Assembly: GCA_019113845.1 (NCBI GenBank) | Contig: DXGQ01000042.1 | Location: forward strand, 124,001 to 188,000 | DNA: 64,000 nt | Direction of reading: 5' to 3' | Origin: Candidatus Anaerobutyricum avicola | GTDB taxonomy: Bacteria; Bacillota; Clostridia; Lachnospirales; Lachnospiraceae | Part shown: positions 54,064 through 61,595 of the stretch, in pieces | Position numbering within the stretch: the first letter of the stretch is position 1 | Layout: the number at the start of each line of letters is the position of its first letter | The notes under the pieces: generated by a model | The model's input: the letters and a program-made list of their open reading frames with translations, nothing else | What the model was told of the DNA's origin: nothing | Databases searched by the model: none | Made by a program: the position numbers and the translations under genes

Positions 54064-55593
54064 ATGAAAATGCATATACCTGCGGGGTGGCCGGCTCCGG
54101 TACCCGGAAGCGGTCGGGAAGAGAGGGCTGATCGCGGAAGATCCGCAGCTGTCGGGCAAAGCGGGACGGACGAGAGCCATTCTCCGGGAGGACTGGAACT
54201 GGAATACGAGACCAGTGCTGCGAGAGGTCTCACAGAGACGGAAGCAGACCGCCGGCTGGCAGAAAACAGGCGGGAATACCTCACAAGAGAGAAAAAGCGG
54301 ACAGGGCTTCAAAGCATAAAGCAGGAATGCCTGGATCCGCTTTTCTTTTTTCTTCTGTTTCTGTCCGTTCTTTTGCTCCTCGCCGGAGGAAATGGGTGGC
54401 AGATCACGCTGTTTGGCGGCTGTCTTGTCTTTTTGCTGAAAATCAGGCAGGCGATGCGAAATTATACATATCTGCGGGAGACAGAGAAACTTCTTCTCCC
54501 AAGGATACAGGTTCTCCGGGACGGAGTTTACCGCTATATCGATGTGCGGGAAATTGTAGTCGGAGATGTTCTCCGCCTGAAAAAAGGACAGAAAGTGCCG
54601 GTGTCCGTGTACAGCCTGGGAAAGCCGGAAATCTTTTATGAAAAAGGAAGCATTTTTACCGGAGAATCCGGCAGAGCGGTGGCGGTGGGCGCACCGGTAT
54701 CGGTGACACCGAAAAAAAGAACTCTGTTGTCACATTTGCTGCCCGCATCCCGGACATTGCCGCTTCGTGCCCGGGAAATGCTGTTTCAAAAAGGCGTGCT
54801 CTCCACGGAGAGCGCTCTTCTGCCGGAAAAGATTTCCGGATTTTCCCGAGAAAAAAAGAGAGAACGAACCGGGAAACAAGAGCTGCTCCCGGAACATCCG
54901 GTCGTCATCGTGGATGCGGAATATTTTCCATCGGCTTTTTGGCCGCAGCGATTGCAGAAGTTATCAGAATGGCTCAGAAAAGCCGGCATTCCGCTCGTTT
55001 TTTTTACGGATAAAAGCCGAAAAGACGCCTGGGAGATTTTGAGACAGTTTCATCTGGCAGAAGAAGAGCGGGATATCGTCGATGAAGAACAGTTTCAATG
55101 TTACCGGGAAGAGGACTACAGGCGGCAGCGAAAAAGTATCCGCGCCTATGCGGGTCTGAACCGGGAAGAAAAACAGGCTGTCGTAGAAGCGTGGAGACAG
55201 GAATGTCCGTGCGTCTGTCTGCTCCCGGATCAGAACTGGAAGCTGCCGGACGCCTGGCAGGAACGCCCGGACGCCTCTGCTTTCGTCATCACTCTGGCCC
55301 CTCTTCACCATTCGACCATGCAGCGGGACTACTATTTGAAAGGACAGTGGAGCGAAGGCATCCTGCATCTCCTGCGGGGAGCCGCCCTCTGGAATACATT
55401 TCAGCGTGTCACAGAAACTGTGCAGGAAAAAGCGCTGGCAGTTCTCTGCGTCTTAAACGCCGCCATGCTGCTGGGCGGGATCATAGCCCAGAGACCGGAA
55501 ACCTTCACGGGGATGTCCCTTCTTTCCGCAACTCTCTGCGGCGGTCTGGCGCTCTGGAAAGAACTCTGGTGGCAGTGGCTGCGCCGGAAATGA
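54064..55593 (+). CDS. P-type-ATPase-like pseudoenzyme lacking phosphorylation and hinge motifs
   Basis: 509 residues from ATG 54064 (TAAGGAGGATGTCTTT in front). It follows a cation P-type ATPase in order: N-terminal RGLTETEADRRLAENRR (55-70), two membrane segments (about 93-126), actuator domain with VLRDGVYRYIDVREIVVGDVL and a TGES loop (199-202), a P-domain-like end (RKAGIPLVFFTDKSRKDAWEIL; YAGLNREEKQAVVEAW), then two C-terminal helices. Missing are the third and fourth helices, the DKTGT phosphorylation site and nucleotide domain; the hinge GDGxND is replaced by LLPDQNWKLPDA. It cannot pump by the known mechanism. The reading frame is clean, so it is not simply decaying. Role unknown, perhaps regulatory. 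Confidence 0.75.
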   Translation: MKMHIPAGWPAPVPGSGREERADRGRSAAVGQSGTDESHSPGGLELEYETSAARGLTETEADRRLAENRREYLTREKKRTGLQSIKQECLDPLFFFLLFLSVLLLLAGGNGWQITLFGGCLVFLLKIRQAMRNYTYLRETEKLLLPRIQVLRDGVYRYIDVREIVVGDVLRLKKGQKVPVSVYSLGKPEIFYEKGSIFTGESGRAVAVGAPVSVTPKKRTLLSHLLPASRTLPLRAREMLFQKGVLSTESALLPEKISGFSREKKRERTGKQELLPEHPVVIVDAEYFPSAFWPQRLQKLSEWLRKAGIPLVFFTDKSRKDAWEILRQFHLAEEERDIVDEEQFQCYREEDYRRQRKSIRAYAGLNREEKQAVVEAWRQECPCVCLLPDQNWKLPDAWQERPDASAFVITLAPLHHSTMQRDYYLKGQWSEGILHLLRGAALWNTFQRVTETVQEKALAVLCVLNAAMLLGGIIAQRPETFTGMSLLSATLCGGLALWKELWWQWLRRK

Positions 55594-55600
55594 AATCTGT

Positions 55601-55843
55601 GAAGAGGTAGAAGGCTTTTGTCAGAGTAAACGATACCGTTCGTTTTCATACAGGTCTGCCCGACTCGGCCCTCACTCGTACATCCGATGTTTTTTGAACA
55701 GCAGGAAGAGATCATAAGTATTTCCAGGACTGCTCCCTGCTTTTCCCCGGTCTGAGCAATGTCCTCGCTCACAGCTCGCGGTCAGAGTCTGTATGAAATC
55801 AGAACGGTATCTGTGTACTGAAAAACTGCTGTTCTACCTCTTC
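55601..55843 (-). ncRNA. candidate structured ncRNA, copy 1 (minus strand)
   Basis: Read on the minus strand. Outer stems: GAAGAGGTAGAA/TTCTACCTCTTC (55843-55832 with 55612-55601), GATACCGTTC/GAACGGTATC (55811-55802 with 55641-55632), TTTCATACAG/CTGTATGAAA (55798-55789 with 55653-55644). Inside are blocks shared with the plus-strand element: GACCGCGAGCTGTGA (55783-55769), GAGGACATT (55766-55758), AGCAGGGAGC (55741-55732) and GAGGGCCGAGTCGGGC (55673-55658). No coding potential was seen. A promoter (TTGTTT-17-TATTTT) would start transcription right at its outer stem. 6S-like architecture is an alternative reading. Confidence 0.65.
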
Positions 55844-55910
55844 AAATTCTGAAAATATTTTGGATGGAGTTTTCAAACAAGATGATATGATTAGAAATTT
55901 TTCCATTACA
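55844..55910. promoter_or_regulatory. shared divergent promoter region of the two structured elements
   Basis: Minus strand: TTGTTT (55880-55875), 17 bases, TATTTT (55857-55852), predicted start near 55845. Plus strand: extended -10 TGATATGAT (TATGAT 55886-55891) with no clear -35, predicted start near 55898. The two elements therefore seem to be transcribed away from each other. Confidence 0.45.
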
Positions 55911-56174
55911 CAGAGGACGTTTTTCGGACCGTGGACAGGATTCGACCGCGAGCTGTGACGGAGGATATTACATAGACTTTATCATAAGCAGGGAGCGAAA
56001 AAAGGAAGGCGAAGGCTGTGTGCTTGCACAAAAAGCCGACGTCTTTCCTTTTTTCGGAAGGCGTCAGCCGGGAACCGCGATAAGCGGTTCCTCCCTGCTG
56101 CTTCTATAACCATCTGATATCCGACGGAGGGTCGAGCCGGGCGAATCCTGTCTGCGGTCTCACGTCCTCGTCTG
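55911..56174 (+). ncRNA. candidate structured ncRNA, copy 2 (plus strand)
   Basis: Outer stems: GAGGACGT/ACGTCCTC (55913-55920 with 56162-56169), GACCG/CGGTC (55927-55931 with 56155-56159), GACAGGATTCG/CGAATCCTGTC (55934-55944 with 56142-56152), GGATAT/ATATCC (55963-55968 with 56117-56122), GCAGGGAG/CTCCCTGC (55988-55995 with 56091-56098). The closed domain holds a 12-base stem (55996-56007 with 56045-56056), a GGC/GCC hairpin and GGAACCGC/GCGGTTCC (56071-56091). Conserved blocks: GACCGCGAGCTGTGA (55944), AGCAGGGAGC (55987), GAGGGTCGAGCCGGGC (56127). The aconitase gene has its own promoter downstream, so this is probably an independent RNA. Confidence 0.7.
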
Positions 56175-56228
56175 TACCGTCAAAAAAGCTGTTTCATAGC
56201 TGTAAATTTTTATTTTGCAGGAAGATTC

Positions 56229-56257
56229 TTGTCAACTTGCAAGTATGATGATAAAAT
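56229..56257 (+). promoter_or_regulatory. promoter of the aconitase-family gene
   Basis: TTGTCA (56229-56234), 17 bases, TAAAAT (56252-56257). Leader of about 110 bases follows; apart from a weak AT-rich stretch nothing regulatory is recognised in it. Confidence 0.6.
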
Positions 56258-56374
56258 AAGAGCGATATTTTGTTGCGGGGGCAATGAAAACGAGTAAATA
56301 AGGCAACAATTTTGCCTTGCAATATACATTTTGCGGATTTTCACAGAAAATCGCAGAAATAGGAGGACAGAACA

Positions 56375-58663
56375 ATGATAGAATTATTACAACACGGCGC
56401 CTATCTCGTGCACGGCACAGAGATTGTCGAGGACACTCCGGAGGCGGCCGGCGCGCTTGCACAGATGCTTGGAGAGGCGCCGTCCAAAGAGGAGGCTGCC
56501 AGAGGAACGATCGCCTATGGCATCCTGCAGGCACACAATACATCCGACAACATGGACAAGCTGAAGATTCGCTTTGACAAACTGACGTCCCATGATATTA
56601 CATACGTGGGTATCATTCAGACAGCCAGAGCGTCAGGACTGGAAAAGTTCCCGATGCCGTACGTGCTGACGAACTGCCACAACAGCCTCTGTGCGGTAGG
56701 CGGTACCATCAATGAGGATGACCATATGTTCGGACTGACCTGCGCCAAGAGATACGGTGGCATCTACGTTCCGCCGCATCAGGCGGTCATTCATCAGTAT
56801 GCCAGAGAGATGCTGGCGTGCGGAGGCGCGATGATCCTCGGTTCCGATTCTCACACCCGTTACGGCGCACTTGGTACCATGGCCATGGGCGAGGGTGGAC
56901 CGGAACTGGTAAAACAGCTCTTAAATCAGACTTATGATATTAATATGCCGGGCGTTGTCGGCGTTTATATGACAGGAGAACCGATTCCGGGCGTAGGTCC
57001 GCAGGACGTGGCGCTCGCCATCATCGGCGCAGTATTTAAAAATGGTTATGTTAATAACAAGGTCATGGAATTCGTGGGTCCTGGAGTGGCTTCCCTGAGT
57101 GCTGATTTCCGTATTGGCGTGGATGTCATGACCACGGAGACGACCTGTCTTTCCTCCATCTGGAGAACCGATGAGACCATTCGTGAATTTTACGAGATCC
57201 ATGAGCGGGAACAGGATTATAAAGAACTGAATCCGGCCGACGTGGCATATTATGACGGTATGATCAAGATCGATCTTGGCGCTGTCCACCCGATGATCGC
57301 CATGCCGTTCCACCCGAGCAATACCTATACGATCGAGGAAATGAACGCCAACCTGATGGATATTCTGGATGACTGCGAGAAGAAAGCGCTTGTCAGTCTG
57401 GACGGACAGGTTGACTTTACATTGAAAGATAAAGTACATGATGGCAAGCTGTACGTGGAACAGGGTATCATCGCAGGTTGTGCCGGCGGTGGTTTTGAGA
57501 ATCTCTGCGCGGCAGCGGACATTTTGAAAGGACGCTCCATCGGACCGGATGAGTTCTCCCTGAGCGTTTACCCGGCCAGCACACCGATCTTCATGGAGCT
57601 GGTGAAAAATGGTGCGGTAGCGGATCTGATGGAGGCAGGCGCCATCGTGAAGACCGCTTTCTGCGGCCCTTGCTTCGGCGCCGGAGATACCCCGTCCAAT
57701 AACAGTTTAAGTATCCGTCATTCCACGAGAAACTTCCCGAACCGGGAAGGTTCCAAGCTCCAGAACGGTCAGATCGCTTCTGTGGCGCTGATGGACGCCC
57801 GTTCCATTGCGGCAACGGCAGCCAACAAAGGTTTCCTGACGCCGGCCACGGACCTCGATGTGGAGATCAAAGGAAGGAAATATTTCTTCGACAGCAGCAT
57901 TTACAAGAACCGCGTCTTTGACAGCAAGGGCGTGGCAGACCCGACCGTGGAGATCAAAATGGGACCGAACATCAAAGACTGGCCGGCCATGAGCCCGCTG
58001 CCGGAACATCTGATCCTCAAAGTTGTCTCCGAGATTCATGACCCGGTAACGACGACCGACGAGCTGATCCCATCCGGCGAGACTTCTTCCTATCGTTCCA
58101 ATCCGCTGGGACTGGCAGAGTTCACCCTCTCCAGAAAAGACCCGGCTTATGTGGGACGGGCAAAGGAAGTGCAGAAAGCGCAGAAAGCCATTGAGGCGGG
58201 CCAGGATCCGACAGAAGCGCTCCCTGAGCTTTCCGCAGTCCTTGAGACCATTCACACAGAGTTTGCCGATGTCAATGCGAACAATATGGGCGTCGGCAGC
58301 ACGATCTTCGCTGTGAAGCCGGGCGACGGTTCTGCCAGAGAACAGGCAGCATCCTGTCAGAAGGTGCTTGGCGGCTGGGCGAATATCGCCAACGAGTATG
58401 CGACCAAGCGGTACCGTTCCAACCTCATTAACTGGGGCATGCTTCCGTTTATCATTGACGGTGAGGATCTTCCGTTTGCCAACGGAGACTACATTTTCGT
58501 GCCGGATGTCCGCAAGGCAGTGGAAGAGAAAGCAACGCAGTTTACCGTATATCAGGTAAAAGACGGCGCTCTTCATGCATTTACTCTCAACATGGGCGAA
58601 CTCACCGATGATGAGAGAGAGATCATCCTGAAAGGATGTCTCATCAATTACAACCGGAGATAA
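56375..58663 (+). CDS. aconitase-superfamily hydratase (YbhJ-like)
   Basis: 762 residues, ATAGGAGGACAGAAC in front of ATG. Aconitase fold with Fe-S cysteines in [14 protein letters not shown] and [15 protein letters not shown], and active-site-type [21 protein letters not shown] and [14 protein letters not shown]. The overall sequence (start [20 protein letters not shown], ending with a swivel domain) resembles the poorly characterised YbhJ branch more than AcnA or LeuC. Substrate unknown; hydration/dehydration of a hydroxy acid is expected. The next gene starts 364 bases later and has its own promoter. Confidence 0.88.
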   Translation: MIELLQHGAYLVHGTEIVEDTPEAAGALAQMLGEAPSKEEAARGTIAYGILQAHNTSDNMDKLKIRFDKLTSHDITYVGIIQTARASGLEKFPMPYVLTNCHNSLCAVGGTINEDDHMFGLTCAKRYGGIYVPPHQAVIHQYAREMLACGGAMILGSDSHTRYGALGTMAMGEGGPELVKQLLNQTYDINMPGVVGVYMTGEPIPGVGPQDVALAIIGAVFKNGYVNNKVMEFVGPGVASLSADFRIGVDVMTTETTCLSSIWRTDETIREFYEIHEREQDYKELNPADVAYYDGMIKIDLGAVHPMIAMPFHPSNTYTIEEMNANLMDILDDCEKKALVSLDGQVDFTLKDKVHDGKLYVEQGIIAGCAGGGFENLCAAADILKGRSIGPDEFSLSVYPASTPIFMELVKNGAVADLMEAGAIVKTAFCGPCFGAGDTPSNNSLSIRHSTRNFPNREGSKLQNGQIASVALMDARSIAATAANKGFLTPATDLDVEIKGRKYFFDSSIYKNRVFDSKGVADPTVEIKMGPNIKDWPAMSPLPEHLILKVVSEIHDPVTTTDELIPSGETSSYRSNPLGLAEFTLSRKDPAYVGRAKEVQKAQKAIEAGQDPTEALPELSAVLETIHTEFADVNANNMGVGSTIFAVKPGDGSAREQAASCQKVLGGWANIANEYATKRYRSNLINWGMLPFIIDGEDLPFANGDYIFVPDVRKAVEEKATQFTVYQVKDGALHAFTLNMGELTDDEREIILKGCLINYNRR

Positions 58664-58746
58664 GCTGGAGATATATCCGAAATGTAGTGCAGGTTGCGTA
58701 AGATTACGCCTGACAAAGACAGCTATATAAAGAAAAGTATTACGAA

Positions 58747-58797
58747 AACAGCAGGAATATCCCATAAAATGTGGGAAGGCTTCCTGCTGTTTTTTGT
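58747..58797 (+). terminator. rho-independent terminator after the aconitase-family gene
   Basis: AACAGCAGGAA (58747-58757) pairs with TTCCTGCTGTT (58781-58791), inner CCCA/TGGG, then TTTTT. Confidence 0.9.
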
Positions 58798-58922
58798 TCT
58801 TGTGAACCATTTACAGGAAACATTATTTTTATGAAATAAAAAACATTCCGTGAGAAAATGGCGCTGTGGCGGATTGGAAAATAAAATTAGAAAATGAAAT
58901 TTTCAGACAATTGAAACTATAG

Positions 58923-58952
58923 TTGACAATCCGGCAAATTATGTTATATCAT
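58923..58952 (+). promoter_or_regulatory. promoter of ilvB-ilvN
   Basis: TTGACA (58923-58928), 18 bases, TATCAT (58947-58952). The 70-base leader is AT-rich and has no T-box, no attenuator hairpin and no run of Leu, Ile or Val codons. Confidence 0.7.
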
Positions 58953-59027
58953 AAATACATTACGCACCTTTTTTTGAAAGAAAGGGAGAGAGATTTTTCA
59001 AAAAATAAAATAAAAGGAGTGGGAACG

Positions 59028-60761
59028 ATGAAGATTTCAGGAAATGACCTGTTTGTAACGGCAATGAAAAAAGAAGGCGTGGATACGATTTTCGCATATC
59101 CGGGCGGTATGGTCGTCAATCTCCTGGACGCACTCCATGATTGTCATAGTATTGATCTGGTGCTTCCGCGACATGAGCAGGGCCTGATTCATGCGGCAGA
59201 CGGTTATGCGAGAGCCACAGGAAAGGTCGGCGTCTGCCTCGTCACCAGTGGTCCGGGAGCGACGAATCTGGTAACAGGAATTGCCACGGCGAACTACGAC
59301 AGTATTCCGCTGGTGTGCTTCACCGGTCAGGTGGCGGAAGATCTGATCGGCAATGATGCATTTCAGGAAGTGGATATTGTCGGTATCACAAGAAATGTAG
59401 CGAAGTTTGTTATTATGGTAAGAGACCGGGAGATGCTGGCGCAGAGGATCAAGGAGGCATTTTACATTGCCCGTTCCGGCAAGCCGGGCCCGGTTCTCGT
59501 GGATCTGCCGACGGATGTGATGGCGGAACTCGGTTCGACCTCCTATCCGACAGAGGTCAATATCCGCGGATATAAGCCGAACAAAGGTGTGCATGTGGGT
59601 CAGCTCAAAAAGGCGATCGCCCTGGTGGAAGAGGCGAAGAAGCCGATGTTTCTGATCGGAGGCGGCGTGAACCTTGCCCATGCACAGGAGGAGATGACAG
59701 AACTCTGTGAGAAGCTGAACATTCCGGTTGTCACCACAGTCATGGGACGGGGAGCGATTCCGACAGACCATCCTCTTTATATCGGAAATATCGGTATGCA
59801 CGGTTCTTATGCGGCCAATAAAACGGCGGATGAGTGTGACGTGATGTTCTCCATCGGATGCCGGTTTAATGACAGAGTAACGGGAAATGTAGCGAAGTTT
59901 GCGCCGCATGCGAAGATCATCCATATTGATATCGAGGCGGCGGCTATCTCCAGAAATGTAACGGTGGATATCCCGATCGTGGCAGATGCCAAGATGGCGA
60001 TCCGTAAGATTCTGGATCATACGGAGCCGATGGACCACAGCCAGTGGGTGGAAGAAATCAAGAGCTGGGATCAGGAGCATCCGCTGGGAATCGAGGTCAA
60101 GGCCGGAGTGAACCCGCAGCGGATCATGGAGACGCTCAACAAAGTGTATGCGGACAGAGATACCATTTACACCTCCGACGTAGGACAGCATCAGATGTGG
60201 GCCTCCCAGTATCTGAAACTGGACGCTACGCACCGGCTTGTGCAGAGCGGTGGTCTCGGCACGATGGGATTCGGTCTGCCATCGGCAGTGGGCGCACAGA
60301 TCGGATGCCCGGGCAAGGCAGTCGTTTCGATCAGCGGCGACGGCGGATTCCAGATGAATATTCAGGAGATGGCGACGGCAGTCAATCAGGAGCTTCCGCT
60401 TGTAAATATCGTGCTGAATAATAATTATCTGGGCATGGTACGACAGATGCAGGAACTCTTCAATAACAAGAGATACACGATCACCTGCCTGCGCTATCAC
60501 AAGTCCTGCAAGGGCAAATGTGGCAAACCGGGATGGAGCTGTCCGGATTATTCGCCGAATTTCGTAAAGATCGCGGAAGCATATGGTTCGAGAGGTTATC
60601 TGGTGACAGAGGACTCCCAGCTGGAGCAGACGATCATCGAGGCGAGAGATTACGCAGAAGAACATAACATGCCGGTCATCATTGAATGTGCCGTTTCACC
60701 GGAAGAACTGGTATTGCCGATGATCCGCGGCGGCGCCAGCTTTGAAGAGATTATATATTAG
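59028..60761 (+). CDS. ilvB: acetolactate synthase large subunit
   Basis: ThDP- and FAD-dependent first common step of branched-chain amino acid synthesis. 577 residues, AAAAGGAGTGGGAACG in front of ATG 59028. AYPGGMVVNLLDALH, LPRHEQGLIHAADGYARATGK (catalytic Glu) and GDGGFQMNIQEMATAVNQELPLVNIVLNNNYLGMVRQMQ-type ThDP site are complete. Shortly after, where other enzymes have a simple loop, there is a Cys-rich insertion with C487, C494, C498 and C505. Forms the enzyme with IlvN encoded 12 bases downstream. Confidence 0.95.
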   Translation: MKISGNDLFVTAMKKEGVDTIFAYPGGMVVNLLDALHDCHSIDLVLPRHEQGLIHAADGYARATGKVGVCLVTSGPGATNLVTGIATANYDSIPLVCFTGQVAEDLIGNDAFQEVDIVGITRNVAKFVIMVRDREMLAQRIKEAFYIARSGKPGPVLVDLPTDVMAELGSTSYPTEVNIRGYKPNKGVHVGQLKKAIALVEEAKKPMFLIGGGVNLAHAQEEMTELCEKLNIPVVTTVMGRGAIPTDHPLYIGNIGMHGSYAANKTADECDVMFSIGCRFNDRVTGNVAKFAPHAKIIHIDIEAAAISRNVTVDIPIVADAKMAIRKILDHTEPMDHSQWVEEIKSWDQEHPLGIEVKAGVNPQRIMETLNKVYADRDTIYTSDVGQHQMWASQYLKLDATHRLVQSGGLGTMGFGLPSAVGAQIGCPGKAVVSISGDGGFQMNIQEMATAVNQELPLVNIVLNNNYLGMVRQMQELFNNKRYTITCLRYHKSCKGKCGKPGWSCPDYSPNFVKIAEAYGSRGYLVTEDSQLEQTIIEARDYAEEHNMPVIIECAVSPEELVLPMIRGGASFEEIIY

Positions 60762-60773
60762 GAGGTCGGAATC

Positions 60774-61292
60774 ATGAGAGAAGTAAATCATACCAAAAGA
60801 AAAAGATGGGTGTCTCTGTATGTGGAGAACCGGATTGGTGTTTTGGCCAGAATTTCCGGCATGATGTCCGGTAAATCGTACAATATCGACAGTATCACTG
60901 TCGGTGTGACGGAAGACCCGACGGTTTCCAGGATGACCATCGGATTGAGCTCTGATGATGCCACCTTTGAACAGATCAAAAAACAGCTGAACCGCTGTGT
61001 TGAGGTGATCAAGCTGAATGATATCACCGATGCGCCGACGCACATGAAGGAGATCCTCTTCATAAAAATACACGAATGTTCAGAGTTCGAAAAAGGAGAG
61101 ATCTTCCGCATCGCTCAGGTATTCGGCGCAAAAGCGATTGATTACGGTATCAACAGCGTGCTCCTGGAATGTGTAGCCACCGAGGGCAGAAATAATGATC
61201 TGATCGATCTTTTGAATCGTAAGTTTGATCAGGTAGAGATCGTCCGCGGAGGTATCGTTGCCATCGAATCCATCAGCATGACGGACCGGTAG
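60774..61292 (+). CDS. ilvN: acetolactate synthase regulatory small subunit
   Basis: Confers valine feedback control. 172 residues, AGGAGGTCGGAATC in front of ATG. N-terminal ACT domain (WVSLYVENRIGVLARISGMMSGKSYNIDSITVG) and the C-terminal ALS_ss_C region (GEIFRIAQVFGAKAIDYG). Complete, co-transcribed with ilvB. Confidence 0.95.
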   Translation: MREVNHTKRKRWVSLYVENRIGVLARISGMMSGKSYNIDSITVGVTEDPTVSRMTIGLSSDDATFEQIKKQLNRCVEVIKLNDITDAPTHMKEILFIKIHECSEFEKGEIFRIAQVFGAKAIDYGINSVLLECVATEGRNNDLIDLLNRKFDQVEIVRGGIVAIESISMTDR

Positions 61293-61376
61293 CGGAAAGC
61301 GCTTTTGTATCCTCGTATAAATGAGAATATTTGAAATAAAAAAATAACAGTAGTATATATGATGAAAGAAGACTCT

Positions 61377-61427
61377 CTTTTCACATGGAAAATGTTCTGT
61401 GTGAAAAGGGGGTTTTTATTTTTTTGT
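61377..61427 (+). terminator. rho-independent terminator after ilvN
   Basis: CTTTTCACA (61377-61385) pairs with TGTGAAAAG (61400-61408), followed by GGGG and a long T-rich run. Confidence 0.85.
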
Positions 61428-61516
61428 AGGAAATTGTGTTGCTGTGAAACAAAAAACGCTCTGCCCGTAAGAAATGATGTTTTCATGAAATAAATTCTAT
61501 TTTTGTAATTTTATGG

Positions 61517-61545
61517 TTGACTATGTAGAAAAATGGTGATACCAT
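61517..61545 (+). promoter_or_regulatory. promoter of the surface adhesin gene
   Basis: TTGACT (61517-61522), 17 bases, TACCAT (61540-61545), 50 bases before the start codon. Confidence 0.65.
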
Positions 61546-61595
61546 GAAAATGGAAATTGTTCCAGTAATTTCTAGTTAAAAAGAAAGGAGTAGTC

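Noticed and set aside
56070-56092. GGAACCGCG resembling the T-box sequence
   Set aside because: It forms its own hairpin GGAACCGC/GCGGTTCC; there is no Stem I, no specifier loop and no antiterminator arrangement, and no amino-acid gene follows.
58664-59027. Possible amino-acid attenuator or T-box before ilvB
   Set aside because: Only a terminator of the upstream gene and a plain promoter are seen; the leader has no Leu/Ile/Val codon run and no T-box motif.
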